From Ilyomonas sp963847085 (GTDB lineage Bacteria > Bacteroidota > Bacteroidia > Chitinophagales > Chitinophagaceae): a DNA stretch of 64,000 nt. Under the pieces are notes generated by a model. That model was given only the letters and a program-made list of their open reading frames with translations, was not told the DNA's origin and did not search any database. The stretch is from assembly GCA_963847085.1 (NCBI GenBank), contig CAWJYO010000011.1, positions 496,001-560,000 of the forward strand, given 5' to 3'. The position numbers and the translations under genes were made by a program. Shown piece by piece: positions 48,601-57,679 of the stretch (positions are counted from its first letter, which is position 1; the number at the start of each line of letters is the position of its first letter).

Positions 48601-49036
48601 ACTGGCATCGGCGTGTTTTATCAATGATGACAAAGGAAATTTCACAAAAACAAACCTGCCGGATGCGCTGCAACTGGCTCCCATCTTTGTTTTTGCCACA
48701 ATTCCAAACAGCAATAACAATCTATATTTTGCAGGTGGAAATTTTTACGGTGTGCAACCTTATGAAGGCAGATATGATGCGTTGCAGCCAACTTTGTTTT
48801 CATTCAATCAGTCAAAAGCAAATGCAACAATTGAGTCCATCCTTCCTTCTATCAATGGCGAAGTGCGTGATGCAAAATGGATACATTGTGCAAATAATAA
48901 AATGATTCTGGTAGCTGGCAATGAACAATGGTCCTTTGCTATTTTTAAAGCCGGATTAGCAAATCATCGTGTATCATTACAACAAAATATTCTGGTTATA
49001 TGTTTAAAAGATTTTGCGCTATCGTGTTCGCTGTAA
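45654..49036 (+). CDS. Large lipoprotein with FG-GAP/VCBS repeats and UnbV/ASPIC domain (at least four frameshifts)
   Basis: The ATG at 45654 opens with MIGKQNHLLYTALITLIACS and a lipobox (ACSC), then a break near 45740 leads into LPSSQTGIDFTNRLEE. The ATG four bases upstream gives no signal peptide, so 45654 is preferred. Calcium-binding-like FG-GAP/VCBS motifs recur: VAVGDINNDGLPDIYF, MADVNGDGYLDIYV, DIADFNNDGQLDVI, CDFDNDGNKDLFI, AVADVNKDGLDDIFV and others. An UnbV/ASPIC domain follows the central propeller (NWLSISFEGDGMNTKGIGCKA to LHFGLGD). Further breaks near 46775 (extra G), 47730 and 48490 are single-base. About 1110 residues; likely a surface beta-propeller that binds glycans or protein partners. 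The end overlaps the next start by 37 bases. Confidence 0.82.
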
Positions 49037-49482
49037 TCCTTTACGGTTCTGTATTTGCGCAGCAAACTAAAAGTAGTATTGCACCGTTTTCAATTGTTAT
49101 GCTGAACGGCAAAACTTATACTTACAAAGAGTTGAAGAAAAATGTTCCAACAGTTCTTGTTTATTTTTCACCAACCTGCGAGCATTGCCAGGCGTTTACA
49201 AAAGAATTGTTGAAGCATGACGAAGAGCTTAAAAATAAACAAATTGTAATGGTAACGTATCAGCCTGTAAAAGAGATGAAGCCGTTTGACTCTACGTTTC
49301 ACATTTCATCGAAGCATTACATAAAAATGGGAACGGAAGGTTACACATTCGTGGTGCAGAAGTGGTATGGAGTGCAGCGTTTTCCATTTGTGGCGATGTA
49401 TAACAAAGAAATGAAATTGGTAAAAACAATTCCGTTTGTTACACAGCCGGAGGAAGTATCAAAAGAAATTGCTTCTTTATAA
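49000..49482 (+). CDS. Periplasmic thioredoxin-like protein with CEHC motif, second copy
   Basis: A 160-residue protein with a signal peptide (FCAIVFAVILYGSVFAQQ) and redox site VYFSPTCEHCQAFTKELLKH. The cis-Pro region is VQRFPFVAMYN. It resembles the protein at 43539 in length and active site, so the two probably arose by duplication, although they are quite different elsewhere. It lies 10 bases upstream of the second GH32 gene. The operon thus has the repeated order thioredoxin next to GH32 on both sides of the propeller proteins. Confidence 0.88.
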   Translation: MFKRFCAIVFAVILYGSVFAQQTKSSIAPFSIVMLNGKTYTYKELKKNVPTVLVYFSPTCEHCQAFTKELLKHDEELKNKQIVMVTYQPVKEMKPFDSTFHISSKHYIKMGTEGYTFVVQKWYGVQRFPFVAMYNKEMKLVKTIPFVTQPEEVSKEIASL

Positions 49483-49492
49483 ATAAACAACC

Positions 49493-51034
49493 ATGAAACA
49501 GTACCAGCTTTTGCAAACAAGAACCATCAGGCTATGGCTTCTTGCAGGGTTTGTTTTTGCACAAATTAGTCTTTTCGCGCAAAGCCAGTTGTATCACGAA
49601 TTGTACCGGCCGCAGGTGCATTTTTCACCGGCAGCGCATTGGATGAACGACCCCAATGGAATGGTGTATGATAACGGCGTTTATCATTTGTTTTTTCAAT
49701 ATTATCCCGATAGCACAGTATGGGGGCCTATGCACTGGGGGCACGCTACCAGCACCGATTTGGTACATTGGCAAGAGCAACCCATTGCTTTGTATCCCGA
49801 CAGTTTGGGCTTTATTTTTTCAGGTAGTGCGGTGGTCGACAAAGACAACACTTCCGGCTTTGGATCTAATGGAAAAACGCCTTTGGTTGCTATGTACACA
49901 AGTCATAATCCAAAAGCCGCACGGGAAGGTAAAACAGATATTGAACGGCAATGCATCGCTTATAGTTTGGATGGTGGCAAAACATTTACAAAATATGACA
50001 ATAACCCCGTGCTTCCTAATGAAAGCGGAAGCCGTGATTTTCGCGATCCGAAAGTGATGTGGTATGAAAAAGAAAAGAAATGGATTGTGATTTTAGCAGT
50101 CAAAGACCATGTATCTTTCTATTCATCACCTGACTTAAAAAGCTGGACACACGAGAGCGATTTTGGCAACTCATTGGGTGCGCATGGTGGTGTGTGGGAA
50201 TGCCCTGATATATTTCCTTTGCAGCACAATGGCAAGGAAGTTTGGGTAGTGATTGTAAACATCAATCCGGGTGGACCGAATGGTGGCTCAGGCACGCAAT
50301 ATTTTACCGGGCAATTTGATGGAAAAACATTTACGCCGGATGATGCCGACATCACCAAATGGATGGATTATGGCACCGATAACTACGCTGGTGTAACCTG
50401 GAGCAACACAGGCAACCGGCGCATTTTATTAGGCTGGATGAGCAATTGGTTGTATGCCACTAAAGTGCCAACTGCTACATGGCGAAGCGCCAACACATTG
50501 CCACGGGAACTGAGTTTGAAAGAAGTAAATAATAAGTTGTATGTAACAGCCATGCCTGTGAAAGAATTGAATTCGATTGCAAAGCCATTTGCAACATTCA
50601 GCAATATCAAAGCAGATGATAATATTCTTGCAAAAACAAAAACTATTACTACCGCTTATCGTGTTGTTGTATCAGCTGATAAACTTGATGACGTTTCGTT
50701 TACCTTCTCAAATGCAGATGGAGAGCGGCTTGTAGCGGGTTATGACAAAAAGAACAATCAATATTTTATAGATAGAACTGATGCCGGCAAGTCTGATTTT
50801 TATAAAAATTTTGCGACTAAACACACTGCTTCGCGATTGTCAAACGGGGACAAAATGAACATTACATTTGTCATTGATGCGGCTTCGATTGAGATGTTTG
50901 CCGATGATGGAATAACGGTAATGACGGACATCTTTTTTCCAAAATCTTTATTGAATCAGATTCAAATTTCTTCACCAACTCATCTGCCAATTCAAAAGGT
51001 ACAAATCGACAAATTGAATAGTATTTGGAAATGA
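49493..51034 (+). CDS. GH32 fructan hydrolase, second copy (exo-levanase/inulinase type)
   Basis: A 513-residue intact protein with signal peptide (WLLAGFVFAQISLFAQ). Catalytic elements are HWMNDPNGMVYDNGVYHLFF, DFRDPKVMWYEKEKK and VWECPDIFPL. The blade motif LGWMSNWLYATKVPTATWRSA and TLPRELSL are typical of bacterial exo-levanases and inulinases. The C-terminal sandwich ends in IEMFADDGITVMTDIFFP. It is the last gene of the fructan operon. Motif copies are in its signal peptide (49550) and body (50630). Confidence 0.96.
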   Translation: MKQYQLLQTRTIRLWLLAGFVFAQISLFAQSQLYHELYRPQVHFSPAAHWMNDPNGMVYDNGVYHLFFQYYPDSTVWGPMHWGHATSTDLVHWQEQPIALYPDSLGFIFSGSAVVDKDNTSGFGSNGKTPLVAMYTSHNPKAAREGKTDIERQCIAYSLDGGKTFTKYDNNPVLPNESGSRDFRDPKVMWYEKEKKWIVILAVKDHVSFYSSPDLKSWTHESDFGNSLGAHGGVWECPDIFPLQHNGKEVWVVIVNINPGGPNGGSGTQYFTGQFDGKTFTPDDADITKWMDYGTDNYAGVTWSNTGNRRILLGWMSNWLYATKVPTATWRSANTLPRELSLKEVNNKLYVTAMPVKELNSIAKPFATFSNIKADDNILAKTKTITTAYRVVVSADKLDDVSFTFSNADGERLVAGYDKKNNQYFIDRTDAGKSDFYKNFATKHTASRLSNGDKMNITFVIDAASIEMFADDGITVMTDIFFPKSLLNQIQISSPTHLPIQKVQIDKLNSIWK

Positions 51035-51043
51035 GTAAAAAAC

Positions 51044-51151
51044 AAATGTCGCGCAGATTGCACGGATTTGCATAGATAAGAATAGTGCATTTCTCATTAT
51101 CACAGTTATAAAATAGTGACGACCTATAAGGTTTTTAAAACCTTATAGGTC
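51044..51151. repeat. Intergenic repeats: CGCAGATTGCACGG half-element and 31-base perfect palindrome
   Basis: TGTCGCGCAGATTGCACGG at about 51047-51065 resembles a dispersed intergenic unit common in this phylum (from general knowledge). At 51121-51151 lies a perfect palindrome with 15-base arms (GACCTATAAGGTTTT) centred on T51136. It may terminate the fructan operon, as it has a T-rich centre but no following T-run. Confidence 0.65.
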
Positions 51152-51178
51152 TAACATATAAAACCTTACAATGGGCAG

Positions 51179-51745
51179 ATGCAAACGATAAAAGACAGGT
51201 TACTAAAAGGTGATATTTTCAACAAAAAAGACGCAATACAAATTGCCGAAAAAGCTTGTGCATCAAAGGAAACGTTTGCCGAATTATTGCGCCTTTTTAT
51301 TAGTAATGAATATCGCATTGCACAACGCGCTGCCTGGTGTGTAAGCACTGCAGTTGAGATAAAACCACAACTTATTTATCCGTACATTAAAACTTTGATT
51401 AAGCAATTGTTGCGAACCGATGTGCATAATGCAGTAGTAAGAAACAGCACAAGAATTTTGAATCAAATTTCTATTTCCGAAGAGCATCATGGTGAAGTGA
51501 TGAATGCATGTTTTGTTTTGGCAGAAAAAAGGGAAACGCCCATTGCCACTAAGGCGTTTGCATTATCAACCTTGTATAAATTGTGTTTGCTATATCCTGA
51601 TATAAAAGTAGAATTACAAACCATTGCGGAAGCCCATCTCGATAGCGAAAGTGCAGCAGTGAAGAATGTTTCAGTACGGATTATTGCAGCTTTACATAAA
51701 ACCAAAAGCCCAGGTATAAACCACAAGTCCGCCAAAATAAAATAG
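51179..51745 (+). CDS. HEAT-like repeat protein, unknown function
   Basis: A 188-residue soluble helical protein whose units (SNEYRIAQRAAWCVSTAVEIKP; NAVVRNSTRILNQISI; TPIATKAFALSTLYKLCLLYPD; ESAAVKNVSVRIIAALHK) have the length and pattern of HEAT/armadillo repeats. Such proteins serve as protein-binding scaffolds. There is no signal peptide. Its last 54 bases overlap the end of the convergent TPR gene, so the annotated C-terminus (SPGINHKSAKIK) may be slightly long. No closer family assignment is possible. Confidence 0.75.
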   Translation: MQTIKDRLLKGDIFNKKDAIQIAEKACASKETFAELLRLFISNEYRIAQRAAWCVSTAVEIKPQLIYPYIKTLIKQLLRTDVHNAVVRNSTRILNQISISEEHHGEVMNACFVLAEKRETPIATKAFALSTLYKLCLLYPDIKVELQTIAEAHLDSESAAVKNVSVRIIAALHKTKSPGINHKSAKIK

Positions 51746-52942
51746 CATTGTGGCAAGGAAAGCATTGCTTCCTGCTAGTACGCCAGCAGCACTTATTAAT
51801 CCTAATAAAATAAGGGCAAAAGAAAAATACAACACCATTTTTTTTCTTTTCAAAAGATGCAGATATTCAAACCGGCTAACAGGCAAAACCATCGTTAATA
51901 AAATAAGTGCTGCAAGGTATTGATTGTCATCTTTAACGGTTGACAGATGGCCGCCAAATAGAGCCGTAGCAGCGCTTGCAGCCAGCAGGAAAGCCACCGA
52001 ACCGGCAATCTTTTTTTCCAATGAAGAGAGAACATATTTGCCTTCTTTGGTAAACAACAAAACCATGTTTGCCATCGGTGCGCCCACCCACGAAAAAAGT
52101 ACAAATAAAAAGTATAAACCAATCAGTATATATGCCAATGTATTGGCTCCTGCAAACGAAGAAATACCCGATGCAAGCCTTATGGATGCCCAGATAACAA
52201 GAACGGTTATCCAGCGAACCTTTTTTGATTTGGCAGAAAGCCATAAGGAAAACATCAACAACCAACGATAAGGCAGCAACCTTGCTTTGAGCGATTCCTT
52301 ATAACCTTGTTTAGCGCGTTTGTTATTGGGGTTGATACGTAATGCTTCGCGAAAATGCTGACGGGCATCTTTGTGCTTTCCTTTTTCTAAATAAATCCAG
52401 CCAACATTGGTGTGTGTAAAATCATCTTCGGGGTCAACCTGCAAAGCTTCGCGTATGGTTTCGTAAGCTTCTTCTTTATTTTTTAACCTGATTAATGCCT
52501 GCGTTCTTGCATTCAAACAAGTTAAATCTTCTGCATTGAAATAAAGACCTTCATTGGCTTTTTCCAACGCTTCATCATACCGGTGCATGTCGAGCAAAAT
52601 GTATGCATACAAACCAAAATAAGCTGAAGCTTCAGGGTTTAATTCCAATGCTTTTTTCAGTTCTTCAATCGCTTTGGTTTTATCATTTTTTCGGTAAAAA
52701 CAAAAAGCCAGCAAATAAAACACACGATGATAATAAGGCATCAACGATGCACATTTGTAAAGCAATTGCAAGCTTTCATCAAATAGCCTTGTCTCAATTT
52801 TGCATTCAGCTAATAACAATAAAGCTTCCGCGTCTTCAGGGTTTTCGCGCAGCGCATATCCAATTTCTTTTTCAGCCTCTTTTATTCTTCCTTGTTGAAA
52901 CAAGAGCGTTGCTCGTTGTATATGTTGATTGATTAAAAACAT
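51692..52942 (-). CDS. TPR protein with C-terminal membrane helices
   Basis: A 416-residue protein. The first 215 residues are six to seven TPR units (AEALLLLAECKIETRLFDESLQLLYKCA; PEASAYFGLYAYILLDMHRYDEALEKANEG; FTHTNVGWIYLEKGKHKDARQHFREALRINP). The rest is hydrophobic with about five transmembrane helices. The TPR part faces the cytoplasm if the usual positive-inside rule holds. Function unknown; the next gene upstream on this strand, the TPR-AAA ATPase, lies 187 bases away and may be a partner. The start ATG at 52942 is the first available. Confidence 0.82.
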   Translation of the reverse strand: MFLINQHIQRATLLFQQGRIKEAEKEIGYALRENPEDAEALLLLAECKIETRLFDESLQLLYKCASLMPYYHRVFYLLAFCFYRKNDKTKAIEELKKALELNPEASAYFGLYAYILLDMHRYDEALEKANEGLYFNAEDLTCLNARTQALIRLKNKEEAYETIREALQVDPEDDFTHTNVGWIYLEKGKHKDARQHFREALRINPNNKRAKQGYKESLKARLLPYRWLLMFSLWLSAKSKKVRWITVLVIWASIRLASGISSFAGANTLAYILIGLYFLFVLFSWVGAPMANMVLLFTKEGKYVLSSLEKKIAGSVAFLLAASAATALFGGHLSTVKDDNQYLAALILLTMVLPVSRFEYLHLLKRKKMVLYFSFALILLGLISAAGVLAGSNAFLATMLFYFGGLVVYTWAFGFM

Positions 52943-52949
52943 AAGTTGT

Positions 52950-53010
52950 AAGAATCAAGGTACAAGAAACAAGCTGTCAAGATAGAGTACAAGTTTCAAG
53001 ATACAAGTAA
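52950..53010. repeat. CAAGATACAAG tandem degenerate repeats
   Basis: Units such as TCAAGGTACAAG, TCAAGATAGAGTACAAG and TTCAAGATACAAG follow each other between the TPR gene and the AAA ATPase gene. No hairpin or coding sequence is apparent. TGTAAAAACAAAC at 53043 is a one-mismatch relative of the window-wide motif. Confidence 0.55.
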
Positions 53011-53129
53011 AAAAAGTTCAATTAACAGGTGAACAAAATATATGTAAAAACAAACAATAGTTAAATACAAAGAAAGCATGAGTAACATTCATCCTGTTTC
53101 CTGAAACCTGATTGTTGAATCTTGCCTCT

Positions 53130-54497
53130 TTATTTTCTGAGTTTCATGTAGCTTAGAATTTCATCGTACAGCCCACTTTCATTCGCATATAACGCATAGT
53201 TGCGGGCTGTACTAAACCATTCGTGTGTAGTGGCTTTGTGCTGCTTGGCTGCTTTTTGCAAATCTTTCGTGTTCAATTTTTCAATGCTGCCTTTTGCTAA
53301 ACTTTCTTCCAACTTGGCTTCAGTGGCAATGTCAACAATAGCTTTCAAATCAGCACCCGAGTATTCGGGCGTTGCTTTTGCTATTGCTGATACATCAATG
53401 CTTTCAGCCGGTTTGTTTTTTAAATGTTGTTTGATAATTTCGCTCCTTCCTTTTTCATCAGGTGGCGAAACAAACACCACTCTGTCGAAACGGCCCGGTC
53501 TTCTGAAAGCACTATCAATGCTCCACGGTGCGTTGGTGGCTGCCAAAATTAAAACGCCTTCATTGCTGTGTTGCACACCATCCATCTCAGCCAGAAACTG
53601 GTTGATAACATGCCTCATGCTGCTTTGCTTTAAATCGCTCCGGCTGGCGCCCAACGCATCCACTTCATCAAAAAACAAAACACAAGGCGCATTGTCGCGC
53701 GCCTGCTGAAACACAGCATGTAAATTCTTTTCGCTGTTGCCCATCCACATGTCTAAAATATCGTGCAAACCAATGTTGATGAACTTTGCATCAATTTCCC
53801 CGGCAGTGGCTTTGGCAAGATAAGTTTTGCCGCAACCAGGCGGACCATACAATAAAATGCCGCCGCCTGTTTTCTTACCGAATGCTTTATATAAATCAGG
53901 ATTTCGTAAAGGTTGAATTATTTTTAAAGAAATCTCTTTTTTTATGCTTTCCATACCGCCCACGTCATTAAAACGCATGTCGGGCTTTTCCATGAAAAAT
54001 TCAGGCTTTTGCCTGTGCTGGTTGCCACCAAAAAAAGGATCTTCATGCTCCTCAAAATCACTCAAATCATCCAACGGATCAGCCGGCGCTTCAAACGATG
54101 AGGTGCGCAACGCACCATCAATTTCTTCATCTTTAAAAGAAGGATTTTGCTGTAATACTTTCTTATACACTTCTACTGCTTCACCGAACGACTGTTCTTT
54201 AATCAAACATCGTATAAACTGTACCATTTCATCGGTTTGCAATGCCGATTCTTTTATCAAATCTTCATAAATAATAATAGCTGCTGAATACTTTTTTTGC
54301 CGATAATAAATGTGAGCCAACCCCTTGCGTGCCTTGTTGTTGCCATAACTGCGCTTTAGCACTTCGCTGTATTGTTCAGCCGCTTCTTCTACATGGTTTG
54401 CCCTCATCATCAGTTCAGCCAGATGCAATCGCAACGGTATGTTATCCGGCGATAATTGCAAGGCTTCAATCAATTGGTTAATTCCTTCGTCCATCAT
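53130..54497 (-). CDS. TPR-AAA ATPase (Cdc48/FtsH-like AAA domain)
   Basis: About 455 residues: TPR units at the N-terminus (INQLIEALQLSPDNIPLRLHLAEL), a linker, then a classical AAA module with MRFNDVGGMESIKKEI, Walker A GPPGCGKTYLAKATAGE, Walker B VLFFDEVDALGASRSD, sensor VLILAATNAPW and arginine finger FRRPGRFDRVVFVSPP. It resembles substrate-remodelling AAA proteins with TPRs for target binding. I start at the ATG at 54497, because a -7 box at 54519-54526 overlaps the longer frame's start at 54521. Targets are unknown. Confidence 0.92.
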   Translation of the reverse strand: MMDEGINQLIEALQLSPDNIPLRLHLAELMMRANHVEEAAEQYSEVLKRSYGNNKARKGLAHIYYRQKKYSAAIIIYEDLIKESALQTDEMVQFIRCLIKEQSFGEAVEVYKKVLQQNPSFKDEEIDGALRTSSFEAPADPLDDLSDFEEHEDPFFGGNQHRQKPEFFMEKPDMRFNDVGGMESIKKEISLKIIQPLRNPDLYKAFGKKTGGGILLYGPPGCGKTYLAKATAGEIDAKFINIGLHDILDMWMGNSEKNLHAVFQQARDNAPCVLFFDEVDALGASRSDLKQSSMRHVINQFLAEMDGVQHSNEGVLILAATNAPWSIDSAFRRPGRFDRVVFVSPPDEKGRSEIIKQHLKNKPAESIDVSAIAKATPEYSGADLKAIVDIATEAKLEESLAKGSIEKLNTKDLQKAAKQHKATTHEWFSTARNYALYANESGLYDEILSYMKLRK

Positions 54498-54518
54498 TCT
54501 TTTGTTAGTAGATAAAAG

Positions 54519-54526
54519 CAAATATA
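54519..54526 (-). promoter_or_regulatory. Putative -7 box for the AAA ATPase gene
   Basis: TATATTTG matches TAnnTTTG exactly. Transcription from it would begin near 54512, downstream of the TTG/GTG-type start at 54521, which favours the ATG at 54497 (or 54494). No good -33 box is found. Confidence 0.45.
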
Positions 54527-54597
54527 TTTCAATACCGCAAAAGCAGTGTTAAGATGATAGAAGGGAAACGCTTAGCATGATATAATTGTTGCCTTAT

Positions 54598-57027
54598 TCA
54601 AACCGGATCTACATCAGGTGTAATCTTCACGCTTCGATACGTTGGGTTGCTTTGAATGATAATGATCTGTTGCAAAATTTGCAGCTTACAGTTGGTGATT
54701 ACAGCCGCTTCGCGAGGCAGCTTTAATAAAATTTCCCACAAAAAAACATTGCGTATTTTATTCACAAGAGGCTCGGCTGGCCCGGTTATGAAATTCGCAT
54801 AATTCGCTTGCAGCCCTTGCGCCATCAGCTCTGCAGCTTCCCCTGCCGTGGCACTTTCTTTATGTTTAAAAACAATTTTAATAATGCGTGAAAACGGCGG
54901 ATAAAAAAAGTTACGCCGGTTTTCAATTTCTAACTTGTATAAGCTTTCATAATCATGGTCTTTTACCAATTGTAACACCGGATGATGCACGTTGGCAAGC
55001 TGTATCAAAACCTTTCCTTTTATATCTCTTCTTCCAGCCCGGCCACTCACTTGTTCCATCAATTGAAAAGCTCGTTCATTCACCCGAAAATCAGCAAAAT
55101 TTAAAATGCCATCGGCATCCAAAATGCCAACCAGGTTTACATGCTCAAAGTCGAGACCTTTAACTACCATTTGCGTTCCTACCAAAATATCAAGCCGTTG
55201 CTGTTCAAACAATTTTATAAGAGTATCATGGTCGTGCTTGCCACGGATACTGTCGTAATCCATGCGGGCTGTACGCGCATCGGGAAACTCTGCCGCAATG
55301 GTTTCTTCAATTTTTTCGGTACCAAAATTTTTTTGATTGAATTGATGACTGCCACATGCAACGCAGGTGTACATGACCGGATAATCGGTGCCGCAATAAT
55401 GGCAAACCAGTTTGTTTTTGCCTTTGTGAAACGTGAGCGTAACATCACAGTTGCGGCAATGCGGTATCCAGCCGCAAACAGAGCAAATCAAGTAAGGTGA
55501 ATAACCGCGCCGGTTTTTGAATAAAATCACCTGTTTTTTTTCTTTTAGCGATTTTTCAATCTCACTCTTCAACTCCGGTGTAAGAATTACTTTTTCATTC
55601 GGCTTGGTAACCACATTTTTGGTGTCAATCACTTCAATATCGGGCAACTCTGCATTGCCATAACGCTCGTTCAATTTCACCAAACCATAACGCTGTAAGG
55701 TGCAGTTGTAATAGCTTTCTATAGATGGCGTTGCGCTGCCCAGCAATACTTTTGCATTGAATAAAGAAGCATAATAAATGGCCGTGTCGCGGGCATGATA
55801 GCGTGGTGCCGGATCGTGTTGTTTGTAAGACGAATCGTGCTCTTCATCAACGATAATCAAACCCAAATCTTTAAAGGGCAACAGCAATGCAGAACGCGCA
55901 CCCAGTACAGCTTTGGTTTCGCCGCTTTTTATTTTGTTCCAGATTTCAACTCGCTCGTTTGCGTTGAATTTAGAATGATAAATGGCGATGTGCCCGCCAA
56001 AATGAATTTGCAATCTTCTTATTACCTGCGCCGTTAGTGCAATTTCGGGCAGCATGTACAAAACCTGTTTGCCCTGCTGCATGTATTGCTCAATGAGTTT
56101 GCTGTAAATCTGCGTTTTGCCACTTGAGGTTACGCCATGTAACAAACAAACCGCTTTTTGCGATAGGGCTTGTTCTACTTCATGAAATGCTTTTTGTTGC
56201 ACAACCGATAACGTGAAATTCACTGCAATGTCTTTTGGCAGTTGAGGCAAACGACTCGCGCTTCGTTTTTCGGCACGTAAAATATTTTTATCAATCAGGG
56301 CATTGAGTTGTGAAGAAGTAGCGCCTGATTTTTTCAACAATTGCGATTGAATCACTTCACCTTCTGTTTTTTGCAAATGCAAAAACGACATCAACAATTC
56401 CATTTGCTTCGGTGCTGCTTTGCCCCAATTGTTCAATAGTTTTTGCAAATTTTCTTCAACAAAAAAATCAGGATGAAGATGAATGTAAGTCTCCCATTTC
56501 TCTTTGTATTTCTCCTGCAATTCTTCCCACACATAACACAATTTTTTTTCAATCAGCCGCTTGATAACAGGATACACGTGGTTCACATCCAGCAGTTGCT
56601 GAACCTCGGGCAGTTTCAATTCTTTCTTTAATTGCAGGGCTTCGGCAACAATGTATTCCTCATCATTTAATGTTTCCCAATCGGGTTCCATTTCTTCATT
56701 CCAAAGCAATGTGGTTTCGCTTGATAACTTTAAATTCGATGGCACGGCTGCCTGCATCACTTCGCCTTCTGTGCACATGTAATAATCTGCCATCCACTGC
56801 CACAACTGCAACTGCGTTTCATGTACCAATGGCTCTGCATCCAGCACATTCACCAATGGCTTCGGATCAAAGCCGGCGGGCTTTTCAGCGATTATTCTTT
56901 TTACAAGACCCGTGTATTTTTTGTTTCGCAGAGAAACTTCTACACGCTTGCCAACCGTAACCGAATCGGCTAAGTGAGAAGGAATTTGCCAGGTATAATT
57001 TTTAGGTAAAAAAAGAGGCACAATCAC
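54598..57027 (-). CDS. priA: Primosomal protein N' (replication restart helicase PriA)
   Basis: An 809-residue protein of the expected size. The N-terminal 3'-DNA-end-binding domain is MIVPLFLPKNYTWQIP onward. The helicase core shows Walker A LLHGVTSSGKTQIYSKLI, LLPEIALTAQVIRRL, DEEH box LIIVDEEHDSSYKQHD and LLGSATPSIESYYN. The zinc-binding insertion carries the cysteine pairs CSVCGWIPHCRNC, CHYCG and CVACGS. Motif V and VI equivalents (ILVGTQMVVKGLDFEHV; QVSGRAGRRDIKG) follow. PriA restarts stalled forks by reloading the replicative helicase. The gene is intact and alone. Confidence 0.97.
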   Translation of the reverse strand: MIVPLFLPKNYTWQIPSHLADSVTVGKRVEVSLRNKKYTGLVKRIIAEKPAGFDPKPLVNVLDAEPLVHETQLQLWQWMADYYMCTEGEVMQAAVPSNLKLSSETTLLWNEEMEPDWETLNDEEYIVAEALQLKKELKLPEVQQLLDVNHVYPVIKRLIEKKLCYVWEELQEKYKEKWETYIHLHPDFFVEENLQKLLNNWGKAAPKQMELLMSFLHLQKTEGEVIQSQLLKKSGATSSQLNALIDKNILRAEKRSASRLPQLPKDIAVNFTLSVVQQKAFHEVEQALSQKAVCLLHGVTSSGKTQIYSKLIEQYMQQGKQVLYMLPEIALTAQVIRRLQIHFGGHIAIYHSKFNANERVEIWNKIKSGETKAVLGARSALLLPFKDLGLIIVDEEHDSSYKQHDPAPRYHARDTAIYYASLFNAKVLLGSATPSIESYYNCTLQRYGLVKLNERYGNAELPDIEVIDTKNVVTKPNEKVILTPELKSEIEKSLKEKKQVILFKNRRGYSPYLICSVCGWIPHCRNCDVTLTFHKGKNKLVCHYCGTDYPVMYTCVACGSHQFNQKNFGTEKIEETIAAEFPDARTARMDYDSIRGKHDHDTLIKLFEQQRLDILVGTQMVVKGLDFEHVNLVGILDADGILNFADFRVNERAFQLMEQVSGRAGRRDIKGKVLIQLANVHHPVLQLVKDHDYESLYKLEIENRRNFFYPPFSRIIKIVFKHKESATAGEAAELMAQGLQANYANFITGPAEPLVNKIRNVFLWEILLKLPREAAVITNCKLQILQQIIIIQSNPTYRSVKITPDVDPV

Positions 57028-57215
57028 TTCGGCGTAAGAGGAAACTTCGTGTTGAGTAAAATCAATTTTGTTTGTCGCTGTTATTCATTCAGTTAGTTCT
57101 TTACTTCCATTGCAGAAGTAAAATAAACGATTTTTAATGAAGCGAAAGAAAATACAATATATCAAAGTTGAATTGCACAAACATTACTTTAGCAAAATCT
57201 AAACTTTCTACTGCT

Positions 57216-57665
57216 GTGAAATATGTTTTATTTTGTTACTCTTAGTGTACATCAACCTCAACACATTACATGCGCAAACAACAAACGATACCACTGCCAT
57301 TCAACAATTGCTTGAACGCGAATCTGCCACATGGCGAAGCGGCGATGTAAAAGCACATGCAGCTTGCTGGCAGGTTCAGCCATATAGCACCATTTTAGTG
57401 TCAACGACTGATGGAAAATCGTTTGTGGCGCCAGCCGTCAATGATGATAAATCCACCTGCCAATATGATGGGCAAAGGTGGCAGTGCAAAAAACAGCAAT
57501 TACAAATTCAGCATTCATGGCAATGATGCGTGGGTAAGCCATGATGAAGTATCAACGGCTGCCGATGGCACGCAATCTTACTCGCATGAAATGAGAATAT
57601 TGGAAAAAATAAACGGAGAATGGAAATTGGTAGCGCAGTCTATTCACATGTACAAGCCAGAGTAA
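57216..57665 (+). CDS. Small secreted NTF2-like (DUF4440) protein (two frameshifts)
   Basis: From a GTG at 57216, one missing T in the run near 57230 gives MKYVLFLLLLVYINLNTLHA, a signal peptide. The first half, TTAIQQLLERESATWRSGDVKAHAACW, is the typical start of DUF4440/SnoaL-like NTF2 folds. A second break near 57425 leads to NYKFSIHGNDAWVSHDEVS and EMRILEKINGEWKLVAQSIHMY, the typical end. Length about 149 residues. Members may bind small ligands, most without known function. Confidence in the start is low, in the fold fair. Confidence 0.72.
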
Positions 57666-57679
57666 AATAAACGAAGAAA

